A stretch of DNA of 64,000 bases from CAWCDJ01 sp963778675 (lineage in GTDB: Bacteria > Acidobacteriota > Terriglobia > Bryobacterales > Bryobacteraceae). Where the stretch lies: the NCBI GenBank assembly GCA_963778675.1, contig CAVZVI010000014.1:124001-188000 (forward strand), in the 5' to 3' direction. Shown piece by piece: positions 49,839 through 57,716 of the stretch. Below the pieces are notes generated by a model. It was not told the DNA's origin. It ran no database searches and saw only the letters and a list, made by a program, of their open reading frames with translations. Numbering within the stretch: position 1 is the stretch's first letter; the number at the start of each line of letters is the position of its first letter. The translations under genes were made by a program, and so were the position numbers.

Positions 49839-50147
49839 CTAGCCCTCCTTGTACATATACTTGATGCTGGGCTTGTACAGGAGGATGTTCGGCTCGCCGG
49901 TCCGATTCACCTTAAGACAACACTTGTCGTACCACTCAATGACGCCGTGTAGCGTTTCCCCGTCGCGCAATACGAACACCATGGGCGTCTTGGCTTGCAT
50001 CTGCTTTACGTAGTAGAAGTTCTCCGCGTTCGTTTGATCCGGTGGAACGGGTTTCTTCTGCTGCTGCTGGGCGCGGCGCGGCGGCGTGATCTGTTCTTTG
50101 ATCTCGTTGAGAGACGGACGAATGAGTTTACGATTGACAGCTTCCAC
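49839..50147 (-). CDS. hfq: Hfq-like RNA chaperone
   Basis: 102 residues with an Sm-fold core: NFYYVKQMQAKTPMVFVLRDGETLHGVIEWYDKCCLKVNRTGEPNILLYKPSIKYMYK. The Sm2 end YKPSIKYM corresponds to Hfq YKHAISTV/I, and GVIEWYDKCCLKV to GxIxxFDxxxVxL. An extra N-terminal helix-and-linker of about 40 residues (LIRPSLNEIKEQITPPRRAQQQQKKPVPPDQTN) is not in classic Hfq. It is likely the RNA chaperone for small-RNA regulation in this lineage. The symbol is by homology and should be taken with some care. Confidence 0.8.
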   Translation of the reverse strand: MEAVNRKLIRPSLNEIKEQITPPRRAQQQQKKPVPPDQTNAENFYYVKQMQAKTPMVFVLRDGETLHGVIEWYDKCCLKVNRTGEPNILLYKPSIKYMYKEG

Positions 50148-50376
50148 GCGATGCCATCCTTTTGCAGAGATTATGATTGACCGTCGCTGCTCACTTTAGC
50201 GGGGCGACTCTAGTTGGATCAAATTGTCCGACTTGAACTCATAAATAACACAATGGGGTGCCCGCTGCAACGTGAACCGGCGGGGCGCCCCCGCCCGGCC
50301 GCAGCGGCCCGCGGGCGAGAGCCTGCGTACGGTCGCTAAACCAAGCCGGCGGCGTTCTTTAGTATGATGGACTGTA

Positions 50377-51361
50377 ATGTCCCAGCGGGAATCAGTGGTC
50401 GCACAGCCGGCTGGATTCTCGCCGCCAATCCATCGAAAGCTGGCCGGGCTTGAGGCAGCTCTCGGGTCGGCGATTCGCGGCAAACCGGAGGTGATCCGCC
50501 TCTCGGTCGTCTGCCTGCTCGCGCGCGGCCACCTGTTGATCGAAGACGTCCCCGGCGTGGGGAAGACCACCCTCGCGCAGGCGCTCGCGCGTTCGGTTTC
50601 CTGCCGCTTCCACCGCCTGCAATTCACCAGCGATATGCTGCCCAGCGACGTCCTCGGGCGTCACCATTTACAACGCTCATTCGGAAGCCTTTGAGTTCAA
50701 ACCCGGCCCGATTTTCAGCAACTTCCTGCTGGCCGATGAGATCAACCGCACCACGCCGAAGACGCAGTCGGCGCTGCTCGAGGCGATGAACGAAGGCCAG
50801 GTCACGATCGACGGCCACTCCCATCCGCTCGCCCGGCCCTTCATGGTCATCGCTACCCAGAACCCGGTGGAGCACCACGGCACTTACCCGCTCCCGGAAT
50901 CGCAGCTCGATCGCTTCCTGATGCGGCTCCGCATCGGCTATCCGGATGCCGCCAGCGAGCGCCAGATCCTTCGAAACAGCGAGTCGGGGCTGGCCGATTC
51001 CCCGTCCTCCGGCCTCTCGGCGGAAGACGTCCTCCAGTTTCAGGACTCCGTGCACGCCGTGGCGGTGGAGGAGTCGCTGGTGGATTACATGCTTGCGATT
51101 GTGGAGCGCACGCGCAACCACGAGGCCCTCGCGCTCGGGGTCAGCCCGCGCGGCTCTCAGGCCCTGTATCGCGCGGTGCAGGCGCTCGCCCTGCTGGAAG
51201 GCCGCGATTACGCCATTCCCGACGACGTGAAGCGCCTGGCGGCTCCTCTGTTCGCGCACCGCGTCGTGATCAATACCCGCACCACCCTGGTCGAGCGCCG
51301 CGCCGATATGGGCGAGCGCATCATCGAAGAGATTCTCACCCAGGTGGAAGTTCCCCTGTAG
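50377..51361 (+). pseudogene. MoxR-family AAA+ ATPase with a one-base frameshift
   Basis: ATG 50377 starts a MoxR ATPase: LLIEDVPGVGKTTLAQALARS (Walker A near 60), FHRLQFTSDMLPSDVLG. After VLG the frame breaks: an extra base in CTCGGGCGTC (50654-50660) puts VTIYNAHSEAFEFKPGPIFSNFLLADEINRTTPKTQSALLEAMNEGQVT (Walker B ADEIN) in the next frame, which runs intact to 51361 with VIATQNPVEHHGTYPLPESQLDRFLMRLRIGYP (sensor 1). Removing one base restores one protein of about 327 residues. Real mutation or sequencing error cannot be told. MoxR proteins act in maturation of other complexes, often with a von Willebrand-domain partner, absent here. Confidence 0.85.
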
Positions 51362-51373
51362 CTCACTCGTCCT

Positions 51374-52447
51374 ATGAAGACTGCCATCATCGGCCTGCCC
51401 ATGGTAGGCAAGACCTCTCTGTTCACGATCCTTACCGGAGTTCACCAGGAGACGCGCATCGGCTCCACCGCAGCGCGCACCGGCGTGGCGCGCGTTCCCG
51501 ACGAGCGGCTGGAAGCGCTCGGCCGCCTGTTCGAGCCCCCCAAGGTCACGCATGCCACCGTGGAATACGTGGATATGCCCGCGATCTCGAAGGAGAACCT
51601 GCGCGACCCCGCCTACCTCGCCAGCCTGCGCGTGGTGGACGCCTTCGCGCATGTTCTGCGCCTGTTCGAGGACGAGACCATTCCTCACGAAAAGGGCTCC
51701 GTCGATCCGCTGCGCGACATGGAAGACGTCGAAACCGAGCTCATCCTCAGCGACCTGGTGGTGGTGGAGAAGCGCCTGGAGCGCCTCGACAAGGATCGCA
51801 AGAAGGTAAAGAACCCGGAGCTCGACCGGGAGTTCGAGCTGCTCGAGAAGTGCAAGGCGGCGCTCGAAGCCAACCTGCCCCTGCGGCAGATCGAACTCGA
51901 AGCCGAGGACGAGAAGCGCCTTCGCGGTTTTCAGTTCCTCTCGCAGAAGCCCGTGCTTTACGTCCTCAACCTCGGCGAGGGGGAGGCGGCAAAGCTCCAC
52001 GACCGGGAGCGGGAGTTCAGCGAAGGCTCGCTCGCCGGGCGCAGGAATACGGCCGTCACCGCGGTCTGCGGAAAGATTGAAGCCGAGCTGGCGGAACTGC
52101 CGCGGGAAGAGCAGCAGGACTACCTGGCCAGCTACGGACTTGCGGATTCCGGCCTGGAGCGGCTCATCTCGGCCACGTACTCCCTGTTGGGCCTGATGAG
52201 CTTCCTGACCGCCGGCGAGGACGAGTGCCGGGCCTGGACCATCCCCACGCACAGCCACGCGGTCAAGGCGGCCGGCGCGATCCACTCCGATTTCGAAAAG
52301 AAGTTCATCCGCGCCGAAGTGGTGAACTGGAAGGCCCTGGTGGATCACGGCGGCTACCCCGGAGTACGCGAAAAGGGCCTGCTCCGGCTCGAAGGCAAGG
52401 AATACATCGTCAAAGACGGAGACGTATTGGTAATCCGGCACAGTTGA
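51374..52447 (+). CDS. YchF/OLA1-type GTPase-like protein
   Basis: 357 residues. P-loop GLPMVGKTSLFTILTG at the N-terminus and the order of GTPase domain, coiled-coil insertion (VVVEKRLERLDKDRKKVKNPELDREFELLEKCKAALE) and C-terminal TGS/DUF933 domain (LMSFLTAGEDECRAWTIPTHSHAVKAAGAIHSDFEKKFIRAEVVNWKALVDHGG ... EGKEYIVKDGDVLVIRHS) match YchF. YchF prefers ATP over GTP and binds ribosomes and 20S-type partners; the NxxE nucleotide-specificity motif is not obvious here (YVLNLGEGE, perhaps NLGE). It follows the MoxR gene by 12 bases. Confidence 0.9.
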   Translation: MKTAIIGLPMVGKTSLFTILTGVHQETRIGSTAARTGVARVPDERLEALGRLFEPPKVTHATVEYVDMPAISKENLRDPAYLASLRVVDAFAHVLRLFEDETIPHEKGSVDPLRDMEDVETELILSDLVVVEKRLERLDKDRKKVKNPELDREFELLEKCKAALEANLPLRQIELEAEDEKRLRGFQFLSQKPVLYVLNLGEGEAAKLHDREREFSEGSLAGRRNTAVTAVCGKIEAELAELPREEQQDYLASYGLADSGLERLISATYSLLGLMSFLTAGEDECRAWTIPTHSHAVKAAGAIHSDFEKKFIRAEVVNWKALVDHGGYPGVREKGLLRLEGKEYIVKDGDVLVIRHS

Positions 52448-52499
52448 AGCGCGCCACCCCCGCGATCAGGCTGTTATTATGCTCTTTGGAGGTCGGAAA

Positions 52500-53777
52500 A
52501 TGCCGGAAGAAGTGAATCGACGGAACTTTTTAAAGGCGGCGGCGCTGGCGGCAGGGCCAGCCATCATTTCGGCGCGGGGCGCGAACGAGAAGATCAATAT
52601 CGGCTGGATCGGGGTCGGCACGCGCGGTTATGCGGCACTCGACTGGCTGCACACCGCGGCTCCCAATGATGTACAGATCACGGCCATCTGCGACACCCAC
52701 CAGGGCTATATCGCGCGGGCGCTCGACCGGATGCAGACCGTGTGGGGCAACAAGCCGGCCACCTACGACGATTACACCAGGCTGCTTGCCGACAAATCCA
52801 TCGATGCCGTCTATATCATGACGCCCGAGCACCTGCATCACAATATGACCATCGCGGCGCTCAAGGCGGGGAAGCACGTCTACATCGAAAAGCCGCTCGC
52901 CCACACCATCGAGGAAGGCTTCGAAATCGTGAAGGAGTACGAGAAGGCGGGCAAGATCGTTCAGGTGGGCACGCAGAACCGCAGCTCGTCCCTCTATAAG
53001 AAGGCCAAGGAACTGGTGCAGCAGGGGATGATCGGCGACGTCCACTTCGTGCGCGCCTTCTGGTACCGCAATTCGCTGCCCAACGACCCCGCCTGGCGGT
53101 ACGTGATCCCTCCCGGGGCGAGTCCGGAGAATACGGACTGGAACCGCTTCCTGGGCCCGGCGCCAAAGCGTCCGTGGGACGCGCAGCGGTACTTCCAGTG
53201 GCGGCTCTACTGGGATTATTCCGGCGGCATCTCCACCGACCTGCTCGTGCACCAGACCGACATCGTCAACTTCATGCTCGACAAGACCGTGCCGCACACG
53301 TGTACGGCTTCCGGCGGCATCTATCGCTGGACCGCCAAGGACGATGATCGCGAGGTGCCCGATACCTTGAGCGCCCTCTACGAGTATCCCGGCGGCCTGC
53401 AGATCAACTATAGCTGCTATTTTGGCAACGACCACTACGGCTATGGGGAGCAGCTCTGCGGCAACGAGGGCACCATCGAGGTGCTGAACCGCCAGGACCT
53501 GTATTTCACGCCGGAGTTCTTCAAGGGCCGGGCGCCGGCCGCGATCAAGGCGCGCAAGCCGATTCACCTCAACGGCATGAAGGATTTCCAGGAAGCCGAC
53601 GGCGCCATCAACCACTTCCGCAATTACATCCAGTCGATTAAGGGGAACGAGAAGCCGATCGCGCCGCCGCCGATCGGGCAGCAGGCCGCCATCTCCGGCC
53701 ACATGGCCACTCTTTCGTTCAAGAACCAGAAGAGAGTGATCTGGGACGAAGCGGCTAACAAGTACCACTTCGAATAG
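52500..53777 (+). CDS. Tat-exported Gfo/Idh/MocA family oxidoreductase
   Basis: I use ATG 52500, behind TTTGGAGGT; 425 residues. Tat signal NRRNFLKAAALAAGPAIISARG, then INIGWIGVGTRGYAALDWL (NAD-binding), EKPLAHTIEEGFEIVKEYEKAGKIVQVGTQNRSS with the classic EKP, and QWRLYWDYSGGISTDLLVHQTDIVNFML. It resembles the 18633-19841 protein (shared WRxYWDYSGG), so the two are paralogues. Periplasmic sugar or glycan oxidoreductase is inferred; no substrate marker. Confidence 0.88.
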   Translation: MPEEVNRRNFLKAAALAAGPAIISARGANEKINIGWIGVGTRGYAALDWLHTAAPNDVQITAICDTHQGYIARALDRMQTVWGNKPATYDDYTRLLADKSIDAVYIMTPEHLHHNMTIAALKAGKHVYIEKPLAHTIEEGFEIVKEYEKAGKIVQVGTQNRSSSLYKKAKELVQQGMIGDVHFVRAFWYRNSLPNDPAWRYVIPPGASPENTDWNRFLGPAPKRPWDAQRYFQWRLYWDYSGGISTDLLVHQTDIVNFMLDKTVPHTCTASGGIYRWTAKDDDREVPDTLSALYEYPGGLQINYSCYFGNDHYGYGEQLCGNEGTIEVLNRQDLYFTPEFFKGRAPAAIKARKPIHLNGMKDFQEADGAINHFRNYIQSIKGNEKPIAPPPIGQQAAISGHMATLSFKNQKRVIWDEAANKYHFE

Positions 53778-53795
53778 CGGCCGGAACAGCCCGGT

Positions 53796-54824
53796 ATGGC
53801 CGCCGTTGCCTCTACCGCCGCGCCGGCCCTCGCGCGGCTGGATACCCGATGGATCATCAGCCGCCGTGTGGACGGAGTTTTCGTCATCGGCAGCGCGCTG
53901 GCCGGGTACGCGTACCTGCTGCTCTACGCCGCGCTGCACGTTCCGGCCTCTCCGCTGTGGTGGTTCTGGTCGGTGGGGTTCGACGGTACGCACATCTTCG
54001 CCACGGCCACCCGCACTTACTTCGATCGCGAAGCCCGGGCTCGCAACCGGCGGCTGTTCTATGGCAGCCTGCTGTTTTTCTTCTCCCTGGGGCCGGTTCT
54101 GGTGCTCGCCGGATGGAAGGGCTGGCTCTACCTGCTGGTGGGCTCCTGGGCCTACTACCATGTCATCCGCCAGCATTACGGATTCATGGTTCTCTACAAA
54201 GTGAAGAACCGGGATCTCGGCAAACTCGACAACGCCCTCGACCGCCTGTTTCTGGGAGTGATGCTGCTGATGCCGCCGGTGCACCGGTTTCTGATCCATC
54301 ATCCGGAAGAGCTGGGGATCCCGTGGTCGTTCCCCCGCCTGGAAACGCCGATGTTTGCGCTGATTGCCCTGACCGGCGCGCTCTATCTCGGGCGGCAGTG
54401 GCAGCGCTTCCGCAGGGGCGACGCCATCGACGTTCCCAAGTACCTGCTCCAGGCGGCGGTGATTCCGCTGCACTGGCTGACGTTCGCATACATGAGCTGG
54501 CAGGCCGCCGTTCCCACCGTGACCATCGTGCACAACCTGCAGTATCACGCGATCGTCTGGTTCCACAATCGCAACCGCTACCGGGAAGACGGGGCGCGGC
54601 ACGGACGCATCCCCGCCGCCGTCAGCCGCAGCCTGCTGGCGTACGCCGCGATCGGCCTGCTGTTCAGCGTGCTGTACCGCGTGCCGGGCTTCGAACTCGG
54701 CCAGGTCTCGGATCTTGCCTTCGGGTTCTTCTGCGGCTTCGGCCTCACGCACTATTACCTCGACAGCCGCATCTGGCGGGTACGCCACGATCCGGGCCTG
54801 CGCGCCGCCTTGCAATTGGGGTGA
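53796..54824 (+). CDS. Multi-pass His-rich membrane protein
   Basis: 342 residues with about eight membrane helices. Clusters of histidines lie at the membrane edge: FDGTHIF (near 66), YYHVIRQHYGF (near 122), PVHRFLIHHPEE (near 165), VIPLHWLTF, IVHNLQYHAIVWFHNRNRYRED (near 245-265) and LTHYYLDSRIWRVRHDP (near 315-330). Such HxxxxH and HxxxH sets are those of di-metal membrane oxygenases or desaturases, but the exact pattern is not a known one to me. It is followed by a YihY gene 28 bases later. Function unknown. Confidence 0.6.
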   Translation: MAAVASTAAPALARLDTRWIISRRVDGVFVIGSALAGYAYLLLYAALHVPASPLWWFWSVGFDGTHIFATATRTYFDREARARNRRLFYGSLLFFFSLGPVLVLAGWKGWLYLLVGSWAYYHVIRQHYGFMVLYKVKNRDLGKLDNALDRLFLGVMLLMPPVHRFLIHHPEELGIPWSFPRLETPMFALIALTGALYLGRQWQRFRRGDAIDVPKYLLQAAVIPLHWLTFAYMSWQAAVPTVTIVHNLQYHAIVWFHNRNRYREDGARHGRIPAAVSRSLLAYAAIGLLFSVLYRVPGFELGQVSDLAFGFFCGFGLTHYYLDSRIWRVRHDPGLRAALQLG

Positions 54825-54851
54825 CGCGGGCAAGTTACGCTAACCTATAAG

Positions 54852-55697
54852 TTGCTCCCGAGTTTTACCCCGCCGCCCCGCCACGTCTGGTGGTCCCGGT
54901 GCCGGCCGACCGCGCGCTACCTGATGGAAACGGAGGCGCATGTGTATGCCCTCGCCATCGCCGCCAGCACCCTGCTGGCCTTCTATCCATTCCTGATCGT
55001 GATGCTCTCCTTCTGCCGGGACATCCTGCACTGGCCCGCCGCCCTGCAGGCCATCTACCTGGCGCTCGATGATTTCTTCGCGGGAGAGGCGGGCGCCTTT
55101 CTGGTGCGCAATCTGCAGCCTTACCTCGTCCCCAAGCTGCACATCACCTCCATGCTGCTCCTCCTGTTCACGGCCAACGGAATCTTCGAGCCGCTCGAAG
55201 TGGCTCTCAACCGCGCCTGGGGCGTCGCCAAGAACCGGTCGTACCTCAAGAACCAGCTCATCAGTCTCGGCCTTGTTTTTGCCTGCGGCGGGTTGGCGCT
55301 GCTCTCCCTGATGCTGACGGCGCTCAACCACGCGTGGGTGTTCGGCGTGGCCGGCGCGCATCCGCAGGCCGAGGAGTGGATCAGCCTGCTGATCTTCAAG
55401 CTGGCTGCCCTGCCGGTTTCGATCCTGGCGCTGTTTCTGATCTACTGGCTGCTTCCCAACCGCAAGATCGAACCGCGCCGCGTCGCCCCCGTGGCCATTC
55501 TGGTCGGTCTGGGGCTCGAAGCCTTGAAGTATGTGAACCTGCTGGTCTCGCCGATGCTTACCGAGAAGCTCAAGCACGAATACGACATCTTCCGCTTCTC
55601 GGTGACCATCCTGCTCACCAGTTTCGTCGCGGCGCTGATTATTCTGGCGGGCGCGCACTGGACCGCGCGACAGGACCAGCTCGATCCGTTATCGTAA
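54852..55697 (+). CDS. YihY/virulence factor BrkB family membrane protein
   Basis: 281 residues from TTG 54852 (the frame has no ATG before residue 25, METEAHVYA, which is an alternative start). About six helices with family features: HVYALAIAASTLLAFYPFLIVMLSF, MLLLLFTANGIFEPLEVALNRAWGVAKNRSYLKNQLISLGLVF, LLPNRKIEPRRVAPVAILVGLGLEALKYV, EYDIFRFSVTILLTSFVAALIILAGAHWTA. The family was once called ribonuclease BN by mistake; it is a membrane protein of unknown, possibly transport or lipid-related, role. Length is typical. Confidence 0.85.
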   Translation: MLPSFTPPPRHVWWSRCRPTARYLMETEAHVYALAIAASTLLAFYPFLIVMLSFCRDILHWPAALQAIYLALDDFFAGEAGAFLVRNLQPYLVPKLHITSMLLLLFTANGIFEPLEVALNRAWGVAKNRSYLKNQLISLGLVFACGGLALLSLMLTALNHAWVFGVAGAHPQAEEWISLLIFKLAALPVSILALFLIYWLLPNRKIEPRRVAPVAILVGLGLEALKYVNLLVSPMLTEKLKHEYDIFRFSVTILLTSFVAALIILAGAHWTARQDQLDPLS

Positions 55698-55708
55698 AGA
55701 GACGCCCT

Positions 55709-55885
55709 ATGAAGGATTGGATTGCCATCGCCAAGCTCACGATTCCGGATCTTCCCGCGCAGGATATCGGTCGCCTGGTGGCCCCGCTGGCAGCCCTCGA
55801 AGAGAGCTTCCGCCCTCTCGCCGCGGCGCTCACGCCCGATCAGGAACCCGCCGTCGCCTTTCACGTCGAGAGGCAGGCGGAGTGA
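55709..55885 (+). CDS. Small protein upstream of the amidase (GatC-like position)
   Basis: 58 residues, ATG 55709. Sequence: IAIAKLTIPDLPAQDIGRLVAPLAALEESFRPLAAALTPDQEPAVAFHVERQAE. The size, helical character and position, with the stop overlapping the amidase GTG start (GTGA), recall GatC, which stabilises GatA and precedes or follows it. The conserved GatC pattern is not obvious, so the resemblance is positional. Conserved-hypothetical with an amidase partner is the safe call. Confidence 0.55.
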   Translation: MKDWIAIAKLTIPDLPAQDIGRLVAPLAALEESFRPLAAALTPDQEPAVAFHVERQAE

Positions 55886-57267
55886 CGATTCGGGAGGCCG
55901 CTGAAGCCCTGCGCGAACGCCAGGTATCCTCGGTCGAACTCACCACCGCCGCGCTTCGGAGAGTCGAGCGGTTGGATGGCAAACTGCGGGCGTTCATCAC
56001 GGTGACCGCGGATCTCGCGCTGTCGCAGGCCGCCGCGGCGGATGCTGCCCTGGCGGGCGGGCGCGACCTCGGCCCGCTGCAAGGCATTCCCGTCGCCGTC
56101 AAGGATCTGTTCGCCACGCGCGGCATCCGGACCACCGGAGGGTCCCCGCTCTTCAACGGCTTCGTGCCGGACTACAACGCCACAGTAGTCGATCGCCTGG
56201 AGGCCGCCGGCGCCGTGATGCTGGGCAAGCTCAATCAGCATGAACTGGCCTACGGCATCACCTCGGCCAACCCGCACTTCGGGGCCGTCGCCAACCCCTG
56301 GAACCTGGAGCACAGCCCCGGCGGATCGAGCGGCGGATCCGGCGCGGCGGTGGCCGCGGAGATCGTTTACGCGGCCATGGGCACCGATACCGGCGGCTCC
56401 ATCCGGATTCCGGCGTCGTTCTGCGGCACGGTGGGGCTGAAGCCTACTTACGGCCGCGTCAGCCGCTACGGGGTGCTGCCGCTGGGCTACAGTCTGGATC
56501 ACGCCGGCCCGCTCGCCCGCTCGGTGCGCGACGCGGCGCTGGTTCTGAACGCCATCGCCGGACACGACCGCCGCGACGAAACTTCCGCGCCCTTTCCGGT
56601 GGTCGATTACGTCCCCGAAGAAGGCTGCTCGATTCGCGGGTTGCGCATCGGCTTCCCTGCAAATTTCTATTTCGATCGCCTGGACCCCGACGTGGAGTCC
56701 GCCGTTCGGGGGGCGCTGGCTCGCGCAGCAGCGCTCGGCGCCGCCGTAAGACCGGTAACTGTCCCGGATATCGCGGCCGTCAACACAGTAGCCCGTCTGA
56801 TCCTGCTGGCTGAGGCATCCGCCGCCCTGGAACCGTTCCTGGGGCAAAGAGACCGCATTGGACCCGACGTCCTGGCCCTCCTTGACCAGGGACGACTGCT
56901 CCCCGCCACCGACTACGTCAATGCCCAGCGGGTGCGCAGGAAGATGCGCGCCGAATTCGCCGGGCTGTGGTCCGAGGTTGACTGCCTGATCACTCCCACG
57001 ACCCCGAATCTCGCGCCCCGCATCGGCGAGGCCACCGTTCGCCTGGGTGGGCGCGAAGAAGACGTGCGGCTCGCTACCACGCGCCTGGTTCGAGGGATCA
57101 ACCTGCTCGGTCTTCCGGCCCTTTCCATTCCTTGCGGACTGAGTGCCTCCGGACTGCCGGTCGGACTCCAGGTCATCGGCCCCGACTTTCAGGAGGAATT
57201 AATCCTGCGGGTCGGAGCGGCGCTGGAGGACTCCGGCATTGCCATTCCTCCCCCGCCGATTCAATAG
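55882..57267 (+). CDS. Amidase signature family enzyme (GatA-like)
   Basis: 461 residues from GTG 55882. Catalytic Lys in PVAVKDLFATRG, the cis-Ser and nucleophile in the glycine-serine signature NLEHSPGGSSGGSGAAVAAEIVYAAMGTDTGGSIRIPASFCGTVGLKPTYGRVSRYGV, and DCLITPTTPNLAPRIGE near the C-terminus. It is close to the GatA subunit of Asp/Glu-tRNA amidotransferase, but a GatB gene is not seen here and length is slightly short. It may be a general amidase with the small protein upstream. Confidence 0.88.
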   Translation: MTIREAAEALRERQVSSVELTTAALRRVERLDGKLRAFITVTADLALSQAAAADAALAGGRDLGPLQGIPVAVKDLFATRGIRTTGGSPLFNGFVPDYNATVVDRLEAAGAVMLGKLNQHELAYGITSANPHFGAVANPWNLEHSPGGSSGGSGAAVAAEIVYAAMGTDTGGSIRIPASFCGTVGLKPTYGRVSRYGVLPLGYSLDHAGPLARSVRDAALVLNAIAGHDRRDETSAPFPVVDYVPEEGCSIRGLRIGFPANFYFDRLDPDVESAVRGALARAAALGAAVRPVTVPDIAAVNTVARLILLAEASAALEPFLGQRDRIGPDVLALLDQGRLLPATDYVNAQRVRRKMRAEFAGLWSEVDCLITPTTPNLAPRIGEATVRLGGREEDVRLATTRLVRGINLLGLPALSIPCGLSASGLPVGLQVIGPDFQEELILRVGAALEDSGIAIPPPPIQ

Positions 57268-57716
57268 GGATAAGCCCTTCGAGAACGTCCTGACTACTAT
57301 TGGTCATGCGGAAATAGCCCGTTGTAGTCAACCAACGGGGGATGTGTGTTAAGTCACGCCCGCAGATTCTTAGAAACAGTAACTAATTACAGAATTTCAT
57401 AAACACACTAAGTAAATGATCCAGGCTCAGATAGCACTTCTTCGGACCTTGCGTGATCAAGCGATCTTGGGTTAAGCATAGATCGCCCGCGCCGGGGTTA
57501 TTCGTCAAGTCTAAGAAAACACGGCACAGACACCCGGGAATTAACATTGGCAGACGGCGTGCTGCCCTTCAACCCGACCGTTAACTTCAAAACATCATAG
57601 GTATCAACCGGACGATTCGAGCCGTCTGACGCCGGCCTCGCGGCTCGTATATTTCACAACATAAGAACGCCGGCAGCGTGAATAGACGATCACTGATTCC
57701 CTGGAGGGATCCGACT
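57268..57716. other. AT-richer intergenic region upstream of the first Oar-like gene
   Basis: 449 bp without a supported gene. It contains a hairpin CCCGTTG (57318-57324)/CAACGGG (57333-57339) shortly after the amidase, probably its terminator though without a T-run. A markedly AT-rich stretch (57360-57430) follows. The receptor gene probably has its promoter and long 5' leader here; I cannot assign -10/-35 with confidence. Confidence 0.45.

Noticed and set aside
52530..54833. 767-codon minus-strand frame across the Gfo/Idh/MocA and His-rich membrane genes
   Set aside because: Spans two unrelated plus-strand genes and the gap between them, so it cannot be a gene.
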